From DATHVI01 sp035461385 (GTDB lineage: Bacteria > Actinomycetota > Thermoleophilia > Solirubrobacterales > 70-9), in NCBI GenBank assembly GCA_035461385.1, contig DATHVI010000067.1:1-57242 (forward strand): 57,242 bases of DNA, read 5' to 3'. Made by a program: the position numbers and the translations under genes. Shown piece after piece: positions 39,265 through 47,837 of this stretch. The notes below the pieces were generated by a model. That model had not been told where the DNA came from. It searched no databases and was given only the letters and a program-made list of their open reading frames with translations. How positions within the stretch are numbered: the stretch's first letter is position 1; each line of letters starts with the position of its first letter.

Positions 39265-40307
39265 TGGCGACCTCAACGACCAACGGTGCGAGCGCGAACG
39301 GCGGGGCGACGCTGACGAAGAAGGACTTCGCGTCCGACCAGGAGACGCGCTGGTGCCCGGGATGCGGCGACTACGCGATCCTCGCCACCGTCCAGCAGTT
39401 CCTCCCCGAGCTCGGCGTGCCTCCCGAGCGCAACGTCTTCGTCGCCGGCATCGGCTGCTCGGGACGGTTCGCGTACTACATGAGCACCTACGGGCTGCAC
39501 GGGATCCACGGCCGTGCCCCCGCGCTCGCGACCGGGCTTGCGCTTGCCCGCCCCGAGCTCTCGATCTGGGTCGTCACCGGCGACGGCGACGGCCTGTCGA
39601 TCGGCGGCAACCATCTGATCCACGCGCTGCGCCGCAACGTGCCGATCAAGATCCTCCTCTTCAACAACCAGATCTACGGGCTCACCAAGGGCCAGTACTC
39701 GCCGACCTCGGAGGAGGGCAAGGTGACGAAGTCGACTCCGTTCGGCTCCCACGATCATCCCTTCAACCCGGTCGCGCTGGCGCTCGGGGCCGAGGCGTCG
39801 TTCGTCGCCCGCACGGTCGACACCGACCGCAAGCATCAGGCCGAGGTGCTGCGCGCGGCGGCCGCGCACAACGGCTCGGCGCTGGTCGAGATCTACCAGA
39901 ACTGCAACGTCTTCAACGACGGGGCTTTCGACGCGGTCCGCGGGAAGCACAAGGCGCGCAACCAGATCCGCCTCGAGCACGGCGAGCCGATCCGCTTCGG
40001 CGAGGAGCTCGAGCGGGGGGTCGTCCGCGACTCCCACGGCCGGCTGGCGATCGTCGACGACGTCGACGCCTCCGGCGGCGACCTCGCCGTCCACGACGCC
40101 CACGACCCGAATCCGAGCCTCGCGTTCGAGCTCGCCCACCTCGCCGCGCGGCCGAACGGGCCGACGCCGATCGGCGTCTTCCGCGCCGTCGAGCGCCCCG
40201 TCTACGCGGCGCCGATGACCCGCGAGCTCGAAGCCGCCCAGGGCGACGTCGGCGCCGACGACCTCGACGCGCTGCTGCGGTCGGGCGACACCTGGACGAT
40301 CGACTAG
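39264..40307 (+). CDS. korB: 2-oxoglutarate:ferredoxin oxidoreductase, beta subunit
   Basis: The protein has 347 residues. It carries the ThDP site: VTGDGDGLSIGGNHLIHALRR with a downstream NNQIYGLTKGQYSPTS, and cysteines for a [4Fe-4S] cluster, namely Cys31 and Cys34 (RWCPGCGDY), the Cys in GIGCSGR, and a later one (QNCNVF). The alpha partner is the upstream korA with a one-base overlap. The C-terminus from about residue 290 is a short domain seen in actinobacterial KorB. No separate delta (ferredoxin) subunit is adjacent. Confidence 0.95.
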   Translation: MATSTTNGASANGGATLTKKDFASDQETRWCPGCGDYAILATVQQFLPELGVPPERNVFVAGIGCSGRFAYYMSTYGLHGIHGRAPALATGLALARPELSIWVVTGDGDGLSIGGNHLIHALRRNVPIKILLFNNQIYGLTKGQYSPTSEEGKVTKSTPFGSHDHPFNPVALALGAEASFVARTVDTDRKHQAEVLRAAAAHNGSALVEIYQNCNVFNDGAFDAVRGKHKARNQIRLEHGEPIRFGEELERGVVRDSHGRLAIVDDVDASGGDLAVHDAHDPNPSLAFELAHLAARPNGPTPIGVFRAVERPVYAAPMTRELEAAQGDVGADDLDALLRSGDTWTID

Positions 40308-40393
40308 CGCCGGACGCCGCCGCGACGGCGACGTGTGGATAGCCGCACCCGGACTCGCCGGGGAGCCGCATCCCCGGCGCGGCCGCGGATCGG

Positions 40394-40399
40394 GTACCT
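40394..40399 (+). promoter_or_regulatory. -10-like element upstream of the MacB-type operon
   Basis: GGGTACCTTG contains TACCTT about 58 nt before the ATG at 40,458. No Shine-Dalgarno of note is seen before that ATG. Confidence 0.35.
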
Positions 40400-40457
40400 T
40401 GCCCGCGAGCTTGGACCCGGGGGTGGCGGGGGGCGCCTTCCGGGCCGGGACGTCCGC

Positions 40458-41210
40458 ATGGAGCAGAACACCGCGACATCGACCGCGAACGCCGACGCCG
40501 TCCGCTGCGCCGGGCTGCACCGTCGCTTCGGCAGCGGCGACGCCGCCGTCGACGCCGTCGACGGCGTCGACCTGCGCTTTCCGACCGGCGAGCTGACCGG
40601 CATCGTCGGCCCCTCGGGCTCGGGCAAGTCGACCCTGATGCACGTCCTCGCCGGCCTCGACCGCCCGACGGCCGGCGAGGTCTGGATCGACGGCACCGAG
40701 ATCACCTCGCTCGACGACCGTCGCCTGACCAAGCTCCGGCGCGACAAGCTCGGGTTCGTTTTCCAGTTCTTCAACCTCGTCCCGGTGCTCTCGGCCGAGG
40801 AGAACGTAACCCTGCCGCTTCGGATCGCCGGCCGCAGGCCCGACCCCGACCACCTCGAGGCGCTGCTCGAGACGGTCGGGATCGCCGACCGGCGCACCCA
40901 CCGCCCGGCCGAGCTCTCGGGTGGCCAGCAGCAGCGGGTCGCGATCGCCCGCGCGCTCGTCACCAAGCCCGCGGTCGTCTTCGCCGACGAGCCCTCGGGC
41001 AATCTCGACTCGGCGTCCTCGGCCCAGGTCCTCGAGCTGCTTCGGAGCTCGGTCGACGACCTCGGCCACACGGTAATCATGGTCACCCATGACCCCCGCG
41101 TCGCCTCCTACTCCGACCGCGTCGTCGTCCTCATCGACGGCAAGGTCCACTCCGACACCCGGGTCGAGTCGGAGTCGCAGGTCCATGACCTGATGCAGGT
41201 CGCGGTCTAG
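40458..41210 (+). CDS. ABC transporter ATP-binding protein (LolD/MacB type)
   Basis: The ATPase has 250 residues: Walker A GPSGSGKST, Q-loop FVFQFFNLVPVLSA, signature LSGGQQQRVAIARAL and Walker B VVFADEPSGNLD. The FQFFNL segment is typical of the MacB/LolD subfamily. I start at ATG 40,458, since the 41 codons before it are low-complexity. The permease gene begins 14 nt downstream, so the two form one complex. Confidence 0.94.
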   Translation: MEQNTATSTANADAVRCAGLHRRFGSGDAAVDAVDGVDLRFPTGELTGIVGPSGSGKSTLMHVLAGLDRPTAGEVWIDGTEITSLDDRRLTKLRRDKLGFVFQFFNLVPVLSAEENVTLPLRIAGRRPDPDHLEALLETVGIADRRTHRPAELSGGQQQRVAIARALVTKPAVVFADEPSGNLDSASSAQVLELLRSSVDDLGHTVIMVTHDPRVASYSDRVVVLIDGKVHSDTRVESESQVHDLMQVAV

Positions 41211-41224
41211 CCGGGCTCGCGCCG

Positions 41225-43810
41225 ATGCTCGGCCTCGCCGCCCGCAACGTCTCCGCCCGCAAGCTCCGCGCCCTGGCGACGGCGCTCGCGGTCTTCTTCG
41301 GCGTCGCGATGATCGCCGGGACGTTGATGCTGAGCGACTCGGTCAACCGGTCGTTCGACGACCTCTTCGACCAGGCCTACGCGGGCATCGACGTCTCGGT
41401 CCAGCCGCAGAGCGAGGTCAGCGGCGACTTCGGCTACGTGCCGACGCCGGGCTTCGAGGACGATGTCCTCGAGCGGATCGAGTCGGTCGACGGGGTCGAG
41501 GTCGCCGCCGGGGCGATCGCCGACCCGACGATCACGATCCTCGACGACGAGGGGGAGCGGATCGGGCCGCCTGCGGGCGGGCCTCCGCACATCGCCGTCA
41601 GTCCGCTACCCGAGCCGCTCGACGACGCGCTCGAGTACGTCGAGGGATCCCAGCCCACCGCCGGCGACGAGTTCGCGCTCGACAGCATCAGCGCCGAAGC
41701 CGAGGGATTCGAGGTCGGCGACCGAGTCCGGGTCAGCGGTCCCGCGGGCGGCCGCGAGTACACGCTGTCGGGGATCGCCGAGTTCGCCGGCGGCACCGCC
41801 CTCGGCGGCGCCAGCCTCGCCGTCTTCACCGTCGAGGAGGCCCAGCGCCTGACCGACAAGGAGGGGCGCTTCGACGAGATCTCGATCGCCGCCGGTGATG
41901 CCGTCCCACCCGAGCTCCTCGCCCAGCGCGTCTCGGAGGTGCTCCCCGAAGGCCTCCAGGCGCGCACCGGCGAGCAGGCGGCGGCGGCCGACTCGAGCGA
42001 CCTCAAGGAGGGCTTCGGCTTCCTGACGGTGGCGCTGATGGTCTTCGCCGGGATCGTCGTCTTCGTCGGCGCGTTCCTGATCTTCAACACATTCTCGATC
42101 ACGGTCGCTCAGCGGGTGCGCGAGTTCGCGATGCTGCGCACGCTCGGGGCCTCCTCGCGCCAGGTCCTCGCCGCGGTGATGATCGAGGCGACGCTGATCG
42201 GGGTGATCGCCTCGGCGCTCGGCATCGTCGGCGGCCTGCTCTTCGTCGAGGCGCTGAAGGCGCTGCTGGGCGGCTTCGGGATGGAGCTGCCGACCTCGGG
42301 GATCGTGCTGACGACGTCGGCGATCGCCGTCCCGCTGATCGTCGGCACGGGCGCCACGGTCGTCTCCGCGCTCGTCCCGGCGCTGCGCGCGACCCGCGTC
42401 GCTCCGCTCGAGGCGCTGCGCGAGAGCACCGGCGCGCAGACGGTCGCTCCCGAGCGCAGCCACCGGGTGCGCACGGTGGTCGCCGTGATCATGGTCGTGC
42501 TCGGCGTCGCGCTGATCTCGCTCGGCCTGTTCGCCTCGAGCGAGGTCGGGGTCGCCCTCGCGCAGATGGGCCTCGGGCTCGTCCTCGTCTTCATCGGCCT
42601 CGCCCTCCTCGGCGGCCGCTTCGTACCCCCGATCGCAAGCGCGATCGGGTGGCCGCTCGAGCGGCTGCGGGGGGTCACCGGGCGGCTCGCGCGAGAGAAC
42701 TCGCAGCGCCAGCCCGGTCGCACCGCGACGACGGCCGCGGCGCTGATGATCGGCGTCGCCCTCGTCGTCTTCGTCGGCGTCTTCTCGTCGTCGCTTCGGA
42801 CCTCGATCGATCGAACGCTCGAGGAGCGGTTCATCGGCGACGTCGCGATCTTCCATCTCGACGGCTTCTCGCCGGTGCCGCCGCGGCTTGCCGACGAGCT
42901 CGCCGAGGTCGAGGGCGTCGAGGCGGTGGCGCCGTTCAGCTTCATCCCGGTGCGGGTCGAGGAGCTCGACCGCGAGACCAGCGTCGACGGGATCACCCCG
43001 GAGACGATCTCGGAGGTCGCCGCGATCGACTGGGTCGAGGGGGACGATCAACTGCTCGCGGATCTCGGTCCGACCGGGGCCCTGATCGAGGAGGGCTGGG
43101 GCGAGGACAACGCGGTCGAGGTCGGCGACAGCCTCAGCCTCGTCGGCCCCGACGGCCGCGAGCTGACGGTGACCGTCGAGGGCAGCGTCGACGACCAGGC
43201 CGGGCTCGTCGTCCAGAACCTCGCCGTGCCGCGCGACACCCTGCGCTCCGAGCTCGGGGCGAGCGACGACGCGGTGACGCTCGCCAACTTCGCCGAAGGG
43301 GCCGACCCGGCTGCGATGCGGGAGCGGGTCGACGCGTTCCTCGACGAGCGGTTCCCCAACACCCAGGCGCGAAACCAGGAGGAGCTGCGCGAGGAGTGGG
43401 CGGGAGAGATCGACCAGCTGATCGCCCTGATCTACGTCCTCCTCGCCCTCGCCGTGCTCGTCTCGCTGTTCGGCGTCGTCAACACGATCTCGCTGACGAT
43501 CTTCGAGCGCACCCGCGAGATCGGGATGCTGCGGGCGATCGGGACGTCGCGCAGCCAGGTCCGCAGGCTCGTCCGCTACGAGACGATCGTCACCGTGCTG
43601 CTCGGGGCGATCGTCGGCGCGGTGATCGGGCTCGGGCTCGGCGCCGCGGGCGTCCAGGCGCTCCGCGGCGAGGGGCTGGTGCTGTCGATCTCGCCGCTGC
43701 TTCCGATCACGGTCCTCGTCCTCGCGGTCCTGCTCGCGGTCCTCGCCGCGGTCTTCCCAGCCCGGCGCGCGTCACGCGTGAACGTGATCCAGGCGCTTCA
43801 GTACGAGTAG
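41225..43810 (+). CDS. ABC transporter permease, FtsX/MacB-like double-domain
   Basis: The protein has 861 residues. It begins with a membrane helix and a large extracellular domain (MacB-PCD type), followed by the FtsX-like helices with IFNTFSITVAQRVREFAMLRTLG. A second copy of the same plan runs from about residue 480, ending VFGVVNTISLTIFERTREIGMLRAIG-type sequence. Such permeases, with an ATPase, move lipoproteins, peptides or drugs by a mechanotransmission mechanism. Two FtsX-like domains in one chain means that one polypeptide can replace the usual homodimer. No MacA-like adaptor is nearby, as expected for an organism without an outer membrane. Confidence 0.92.
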   Translation: MLGLAARNVSARKLRALATALAVFFGVAMIAGTLMLSDSVNRSFDDLFDQAYAGIDVSVQPQSEVSGDFGYVPTPGFEDDVLERIESVDGVEVAAGAIADPTITILDDEGERIGPPAGGPPHIAVSPLPEPLDDALEYVEGSQPTAGDEFALDSISAEAEGFEVGDRVRVSGPAGGREYTLSGIAEFAGGTALGGASLAVFTVEEAQRLTDKEGRFDEISIAAGDAVPPELLAQRVSEVLPEGLQARTGEQAAAADSSDLKEGFGFLTVALMVFAGIVVFVGAFLIFNTFSITVAQRVREFAMLRTLGASSRQVLAAVMIEATLIGVIASALGIVGGLLFVEALKALLGGFGMELPTSGIVLTTSAIAVPLIVGTGATVVSALVPALRATRVAPLEALRESTGAQTVAPERSHRVRTVVAVIMVVLGVALISLGLFASSEVGVALAQMGLGLVLVFIGLALLGGRFVPPIASAIGWPLERLRGVTGRLARENSQRQPGRTATTAAALMIGVALVVFVGVFSSSLRTSIDRTLEERFIGDVAIFHLDGFSPVPPRLADELAEVEGVEAVAPFSFIPVRVEELDRETSVDGITPETISEVAAIDWVEGDDQLLADLGPTGALIEEGWGEDNAVEVGDSLSLVGPDGRELTVTVEGSVDDQAGLVVQNLAVPRDTLRSELGASDDAVTLANFAEGADPAAMRERVDAFLDERFPNTQARNQEELREEWAGEIDQLIALIYVLLALAVLVSLFGVVNTISLTIFERTREIGMLRAIGTSRSQVRRLVRYETIVTVLLGAIVGAVIGLGLGAAGVQALRGEGLVLSISPLLPITVLVLAVLLAVLAAVFPARRASRVNVIQALQYE

Positions 43811-43847
43811 GCGGGCGGCGAGCCGCCGCGCGTAGGCCGCCGGCAGG

Positions 43848-43853
43848 TACTGT
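43848..43853 (+). promoter_or_regulatory. -10-like element of the F420 reductase-like gene
   Basis: TACTGT ends 7 nt before the ATG at 43,861 with no Shine-Dalgarno, fitting a leaderless transcript. Confidence 0.4.
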
Positions 43854-43860
43854 GGTCGCG

Positions 43861-44511
43861 ATGAGGATCGGGGTGCTCGGAACGGGAACCGTCGGCAGGA
43901 CGATTGGGACCGGGCTCGCCGAGCTCGGCCACGAGGTCCGGATGGGCTCCCGAGCGGCCGGCAACGAGGGCGCCGTCGAGTGGGCCGCCGGGGCGGGCGA
44001 GCTCGCGAGCGAGGGCGACTTCGCCGCCGCGGCCGAGCACGGCGAGCTGGTCTTCAACTGCACCGCGGGGACGGCGTCGCTCGACGCGCTTGCGGCTGCC
44101 GGCGAGGAGAACCTCGCCGGCAAGGTGCTCGTCGACGTCGCGAACCCGCTCGACTTCTCGCGCGGGATGCCCCCGACCCTCGCGGTCGCCAACGACGACA
44201 GCCTCGCCGAGCGGATCCAGGCCGCGTTCCCCCGGTCGCGGGTGGTCAAGGCGCTGAACACCGTCAACGCCGAGGTGATGGTCGATCCGGCGGGGGTCCC
44301 TGGCGAGCACGTGATCTTCGTCTGCGGCGACGACTCCGACGCGAAGTCGACCGTCGTCGCGCTGCTCGGTGAGATCGGCTGGCCGGCGGATCGGGTCCTC
44401 GACCTCGGCGACGTCTCGGCCGCCCGCGGCCCGGAGATGTACCTGCCGCTGTGGCTGCGGATGATGGGCGCGCTCGGAACCAACCGCTTCAACATCTCGA
44501 TCGAGCGCTGA
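43861..44511 (+). CDS. F420-dependent NADP reductase-like protein
   Basis: The protein has 216 residues with an N-terminal Rossmann fold, MRIGVLGTGTVGRTIGTGL, then GSRAAG for NADP phosphate recognition, NPLDFSRGMPPTL and KALNTVNAEVMVDP. The family includes F420:NADP oxidoreductases, which exchange hydride between F420H2 and NADP, and close homologues acting on other substrates. It could keep F420 reduced for the enzymes at 35-36 kb. A TACTGT lies 7 nt before the ATG. Confidence 0.85.
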   Translation: MRIGVLGTGTVGRTIGTGLAELGHEVRMGSRAAGNEGAVEWAAGAGELASEGDFAAAAEHGELVFNCTAGTASLDALAAAGEENLAGKVLVDVANPLDFSRGMPPTLAVANDDSLAERIQAAFPRSRVVKALNTVNAEVMVDPAGVPGEHVIFVCGDDSDAKSTVVALLGEIGWPADRVLDLGDVSAARGPEMYLPLWLRMMGALGTNRFNISIER

Positions 44512-44532
44512 GCGGAGAGCCGGCCGGCCGTC

Positions 44533-44550
44533 GCCGCGCGCTTGCGCGGC
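44533..44550 (+). terminator. Stem-loop between convergent genes
   Basis: GCCGCGC-GCTT-GCGCGGC is a 7-bp perfect stem in a very GC-rich 70-nt gap between two convergent genes. Confidence 0.5.
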
Positions 44551-44582
44551 CACCGCGCGCGCCGGCGGCGCGAGCGGCGCGC

Positions 44583-45179
44583 TCAGACGTCGATCCAGGT
44601 CCCGTCGGGGCCGAGGTTGAGGACCCGGCTGTCGCCGACCCGCGACTCGGCGCCCCAGCTCTCGTGGATGTGGCCGCAGACGGCGACGCGCGGCTGCTTC
44701 GCCTCGACCGCGCGGAGGATCGCCTCGCTGCCGAGATGGTCGCCCGCACCGCTGCGGTCGCAATGCCCGCGTGGCGGGGAGTGGACGACGAGCACGGCTC
44801 CCCGCGGACACGGCTCGAGCATCGCCTCGGCCTCGGCCTCGCTGAGGTCGAAGCTCCAGTCCCACGGCGTCGTCGGCACGCCGGCCCCGAGGCCGAAGAA
44901 CGGGACGCCGTCGACCTCCGTCGCCTCGCCGTGGAGGACCGTCGCGGCGGTCCAGCCGGAACACGCCTCGCGGAGCGCGTCGGCGGTCTCGTTGTTTCCC
45001 GGCACGAGGACGGTCGGCGCCTCGATCGGTCGCAGGGCGTCGATCGCATCGTCGAGGCCGCGATGGACGGACGCGTAGTCGCCGGCCGCGACGACGACGT
45101 CGGCGTCGCCGCTCGCCTCGACGAGCCGCTCGGCCCGGGCGAGGTCGCGGTGCAGGTCGCTGAACGCGAGCAGGCGCAC
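44583..45179 (-). CDS. Calcineurin-like metallophosphoesterase
   Basis: The protein has 198 residues. All metal-binding motifs of the superfamily are present: FSDLHRD (D-x-H), AAGDYA (GD), VPGNNET (GNxE/H), VVHSPPRG and VCGHIHES (GHxH). It has a single compact domain with no signal peptide. Likely a cytoplasmic phosphodiesterase or nuclease of unknown substrate. The start is GTG 45,179, preceded at 6 nt by TACATT (minus strand), another leaderless-type arrangement. Confidence 0.88.
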   Translation of the reverse strand: MRLLAFSDLHRDLARAERLVEASGDADVVVAAGDYASVHRGLDDAIDALRPIEAPTVLVPGNNETADALREACSGWTAATVLHGEATEVDGVPFFGLGAGVPTTPWDWSFDLSEAEAEAMLEPCPRGAVLVVHSPPRGHCDRSGAGDHLGSEAILRAVEAKQPRVAVCGHIHESWGAESRVGDSRVLNLGPDGTWIDV

Positions 45180-45185
45180 GCCCTC

Positions 45186-45191
45186 AATGTA
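45186..45191 (-). promoter_or_regulatory. -10-like element of the metallophosphoesterase gene
   Basis: TACATT on the minus strand ends 6 nt before the GTG at 45,179. Confidence 0.4.
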
Positions 45192-45216
45192 ACGAGAGCC
45201 CCTTCGCGGCCGGCTG

Positions 45217-45993
45217 CTAGCGGTCGACGACGTCGGCGACGTGGCTGGGCTCGAGCTCCGCGGCGCGGTCGAGCGTCTGCGGGTCGAGGTCTGCCGGCTC
45301 GAGGTCGTAGCGCGCGCCGAGCGCGTCGATCACCGCCGCCTCGACCTCGTCGATCCCGATCCCGCCGACCTCGGCGGCGATGCTCCCGGCGGTGCCGGGA
45401 TCCCAGTCGACGTCGAGTGCGCGATAGACCGGGTCGAGAGCCTCGCGGATCAGCTCGCCGCGGTCGACGACGACGACGGCGCCGATGTGCGCGGCGCCGG
45501 CGATCATTCGCTGGCCGATCCCGGCGAGCTTGACCGCGCCACGGGCGTTGACGCTCCAGGCCCCCTGGCACCACTCGCCGTCGATGTCGCCGATCCTGGC
45601 ATCGACGCCGACGGCCCGGATCGCCGTGGTGATGATCTCGGCGGCTTGGCGGAAGCGCTCCTGGACCCGGGCGACGGGGCGCGGCTCGGGCTGTGACCAC
45701 GCGATCGCGAGCGTCCGCTCGTGGAAGACCGCCGCTCGTCCACCGGCGAGGCGGAGCACCGGCTCGAAGCCGGCCGCGCGGGCCGCCTCGACCGCGGCGC
45801 CGAACCCGGTCGCGACCCGATCCTGCTTCGCGAAGGCGAGCTCGCGGGCGGGACGGTGGAGCCGGAACGTCGCCGGAAGCTCCCCGGCGGCGACCCGGAT
45901 CAGGATCGCTTCGGAGACCGCGGTCCCGAACGCCGGGCGATCGGCGAACGAGCGCGTGACCAGGCGGAGCGGCTTATGAGGGTTTCTTTGCAA
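45217..45993 (-). CDS. Lipoate-protein ligase A family protein
   Basis: The protein has 258 residues with the BPL/LplA fold. LRLAGGRAAVFHERTLAIAW matches the R-x-x-GG-A-V-x-H lipoate-binding loop, and GEWCQGAWSVNARGAVKLAGIGQR is a strong family signature with the catalytic Lys. A C-terminal helical part follows. The enzyme adenylates lipoate (or octanoate) and transfers it to E2/GcvH lysines. The start is TTG 45,993, which is not certain. The upstream leader (45,994-46,192) is shared with a divergent cell-wall gene. Confidence 0.85.
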   Translation of the reverse strand: MQRNPHKPLRLVTRSFADRPAFGTAVSEAILIRVAAGELPATFRLHRPARELAFAKQDRVATGFGAAVEAARAAGFEPVLRLAGGRAAVFHERTLAIAWSQPEPRPVARVQERFRQAAEIITTAIRAVGVDARIGDIDGEWCQGAWSVNARGAVKLAGIGQRMIAGAAHIGAVVVVDRGELIREALDPVYRALDVDWDPGTAGSIAAEVGGIGIDEVEAAVIDALGARYDLEPADLDPQTLDRAAELEPSHVADVVDR

Positions 45994-46167
45994 CTGTGAC
46001 CACCATCACACATATTTCGCGGATTCGCTGCCACCCTGCTCGGCGGTAGGAAGCCCTTGGACAGGGGCCGCGGGCAGCGGCCCCGCGGACCGGCCGCGAT
46101 CGGCAGGCCCGCAGCGTAGAGCCGTCCGGGGCAGAAGGCGCCCGCGAGCGCGAGCCGCGGGTGAGGC

Positions 46168-46187
46168 GGATCAACCGGAGGTGATCC
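46168..46187 (+). promoter_or_regulatory. Hairpin enclosing an extended Shine-Dalgarno
   Basis: GGATCA and TGATCC pair around a loop that holds GGAGG. The stretch GGAGGTGATCC (46,177-46,187) is complementary to the 16S rRNA end over 11 nt. Pairing would sequester the ribosome site, so translation of the next gene may be gated. Confidence 0.55.
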
Positions 46188-46192
46188 TTTTC

Positions 46193-46744
46193 GTGGTTAA
46201 CCGACGTCACGCGATCGCGGCTGCGTGCGCAGCGTTCCTCGCGTTCGCCCTTGTTCCCGCGGGCGCGGGGTTCGCGCTGGCGCCGTCGGCGCCGACCGCG
46301 GGCACGACCGAGACCGGCCTGCCGATGATCGAGCGGCCGAGCCAGCGGTTCGAGCGCTCGCTCACGGCCCATCTGGGCCGGGTCGCCGAGCGCCGCGAGC
46401 GCCGTGAAGCGCGCCGCGAACGCCGGGAGGAGCGCCGCGAGCGCCGTCAGGCGCGTCGCCAGGAGCGGCTCGCGGCCGCGCCCCCCGCGACCCCGGTGCA
46501 GGTCCCGGGCGAAGCCGCACCCGGCGGGGCGCTCGAGGCGATCGCCGCCTGCGAGTCGGGCGGCGACCCGGGGGCGGTCAATCCGGCCGGCTACTACGGG
46601 AAGTACCAGTTCGACCTCTCCACCTGGCAGTCGGTGGGCGGCAGCGGCAACCCCGCCGCGGCTTCGGAGGCCGAGCAGGACTACCGGGCCGGGCTGCTGT
46701 ACTCGCGAGCGGGCGCCAGCCCCTGGCCCGTCTGCGGATCCTGA
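46193..46744 (+). CDS. Rpf-like transglycosylase, exported
   Basis: The protein has 183 residues. The Shine-Dalgarno GGAGGTGATCC fixes the start at GTG 46,193; an earlier GTG at 46,181 lies inside it. A signal peptide (residues 5-30) is followed by an Arg/Glu-rich coiled segment (residues 55-105, ERREARRERREERR) and a C-terminal Rpf/transglycosylase-like domain: IAACESGGDPGAVNPAGYYGKYQF, with the catalytic Glu in CESGG, and ending GASPWPVCGS. Such enzymes cleave peptidoglycan during growth or wake-up from dormancy. Two cysteines in the domain may form a disulfide. The 5' leader of about 190 nt looks regulated. Confidence 0.9.
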   Translation: MVNRRHAIAAACAAFLAFALVPAGAGFALAPSAPTAGTTETGLPMIERPSQRFERSLTAHLGRVAERRERREARRERREERRERRQARRQERLAAAPPATPVQVPGEAAPGGALEAIAACESGGDPGAVNPAGYYGKYQFDLSTWQSVGGSGNPAAASEAEQDYRAGLLYSRAGASPWPVCGS

Positions 46745-46768
46745 CCACCGTCCCGGCGGCGGCCGGGG

Positions 46769-47497
46769 TCAGGCGGCCTCGCCGTCTGGCTCCGGCCGGT
46801 CGCCGAGCACGGTGCTCCTGAGCACGTTCGCCTCCTCCTCGAACAGGAACCCCCACAGGTGCCGGCGCTCGAGCAGCGTCCGCTGCTTCGTCTCGAGCAT
46901 CGGCCCGCGCGGCAGGCTGGCGATTCGCTCGGCGACCTGCATCGCCCGGTCGGTGACGTCGCCGGCCACCACCTCGCGGACGATCCCGAGCCGCTGCGCC
47001 TCGCGCGCGTCGACGATCCGCCCGGTCAGGCACAGCTCCTGGGCGACGGTCGCGGGGAGCACCGCCCGGGCCGCCGCATAGCTGGGCGGGATCCCGCGCG
47101 GCAGCTCCGGGTATCCGAAGGTCGCCGTCCGGGCGGCGACCCGCAGGTCGCACAGGAGCGCGATCGCGAAGCCGCCCGCGAGCGCGGGCCCGTTGACCGC
47201 GGCGACGATCGGCCGCTGGCACTCGCGCAGTGAGTCGAACAGGGCGATGCTCGTCTCGACGAGGCGCTCGCGATGCTGCCGGTCGCCTCCGAACTCGTCG
47301 GTGTCCATCCCCGAGCAGAACACGCTCCCGGCCCCGGTCAGGACGATGCACCCGGTCCCCCGATCGCCGGAGAGCCCGCGCAGCGCGTCGGTGAGCTCGG
47401 ATCGGAGCGCGATCGAGAGCGCGTTCCGCTTCTCCGGCCGCTGGAGGGTGACGACGGCGACGTCGCCGCGACGCTCGATCGACAGCAGGTCGGTCAC
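46769..47497 (-). CDS. Enoyl-CoA hydratase/isomerase family protein
   Basis: The protein has 242 residues in the crotonase fold. The oxyanion-hole segments are VFCSGMDTDEFGG (with the usual A/S-G-x-D) and VNGPALAGGFAIALLCDLRVA. The second catalytic Glu position is YPELPRGIPPSY, in which the Glu of PE aligns with the hydratase glutamate. It could act in beta-oxidation or on another CoA ester. No acyl-CoA dehydrogenase lies near. Start GTG 47,497. Confidence 0.88.
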   Translation of the reverse strand: MTDLLSIERRGDVAVVTLQRPEKRNALSIALRSELTDALRGLSGDRGTGCIVLTGAGSVFCSGMDTDEFGGDRQHRERLVETSIALFDSLRECQRPIVAAVNGPALAGGFAIALLCDLRVAARTATFGYPELPRGIPPSYAAARAVLPATVAQELCLTGRIVDAREAQRLGIVREVVAGDVTDRAMQVAERIASLPRGPMLETKQRTLLERRHLWGFLFEEEANVLRSTVLGDRPEPDGEAA

Positions 47498-47557
47498 GCG
47501 CGGATGCTATTGATCCGGTCGCAGGCGGCCAAGCGACGAGATCGCCCCTGAATGCGG

Positions 47558-47752
47558 TCAGCCCGGCCGGTCGCGGTCGAGTCCGGGACGCTTGCGCCGG
47601 CCCTCGGGCCTCCCGGCGACCCGGATCTCTCCCGGCATCAACTCGGGCCGAAAGCGGATCAGCATCTCCTCGAGGCAGCGCCGGCAGCTGCACTCGGGAA
47701 CGGCAAGACCGGTGCTCCGACACTGTCCACTCGAACGCCCCGGGGTCGCCAC
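47558..47752 (-). CDS. Small protein with four cysteines
   Basis: The product has 64 residues. The Cys pattern is GQCRSTGLAVPECSCRRCLEE, three of them in a C-x-C-x2-C cluster, which may bind zinc, followed by LIRFRPELMPGEIRVAGRPEG and a basic tail. I recognise no family. The start (GTG 47,752) is uncertain and a promoter is not obvious. The gap around it (47,498-47,837) holds nothing else that I can support. Confidence 0.45.
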   Translation of the reverse strand: MATPGRSSGQCRSTGLAVPECSCRRCLEEMLIRFRPELMPGEIRVAGRPEGRRKRPGLDRDRPG

Positions 47753-47837
47753 GATCCTCTACCGGGCAGCGTAGGGGCGCCGCCGGGCGGAAAACCGGCC
47801 CGAGACACGAAGACGGGCGGGGTGGGAGGATGCCCGG

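Noticed and set aside
45994..46192. c-di-AMP (ydaO) or cobalamin riboswitch upstream of the Rpf-like gene
   Set aside because: I compared the leader with the conserved parts of both classes and found no convincing match, so it is listed only as a structured leader.
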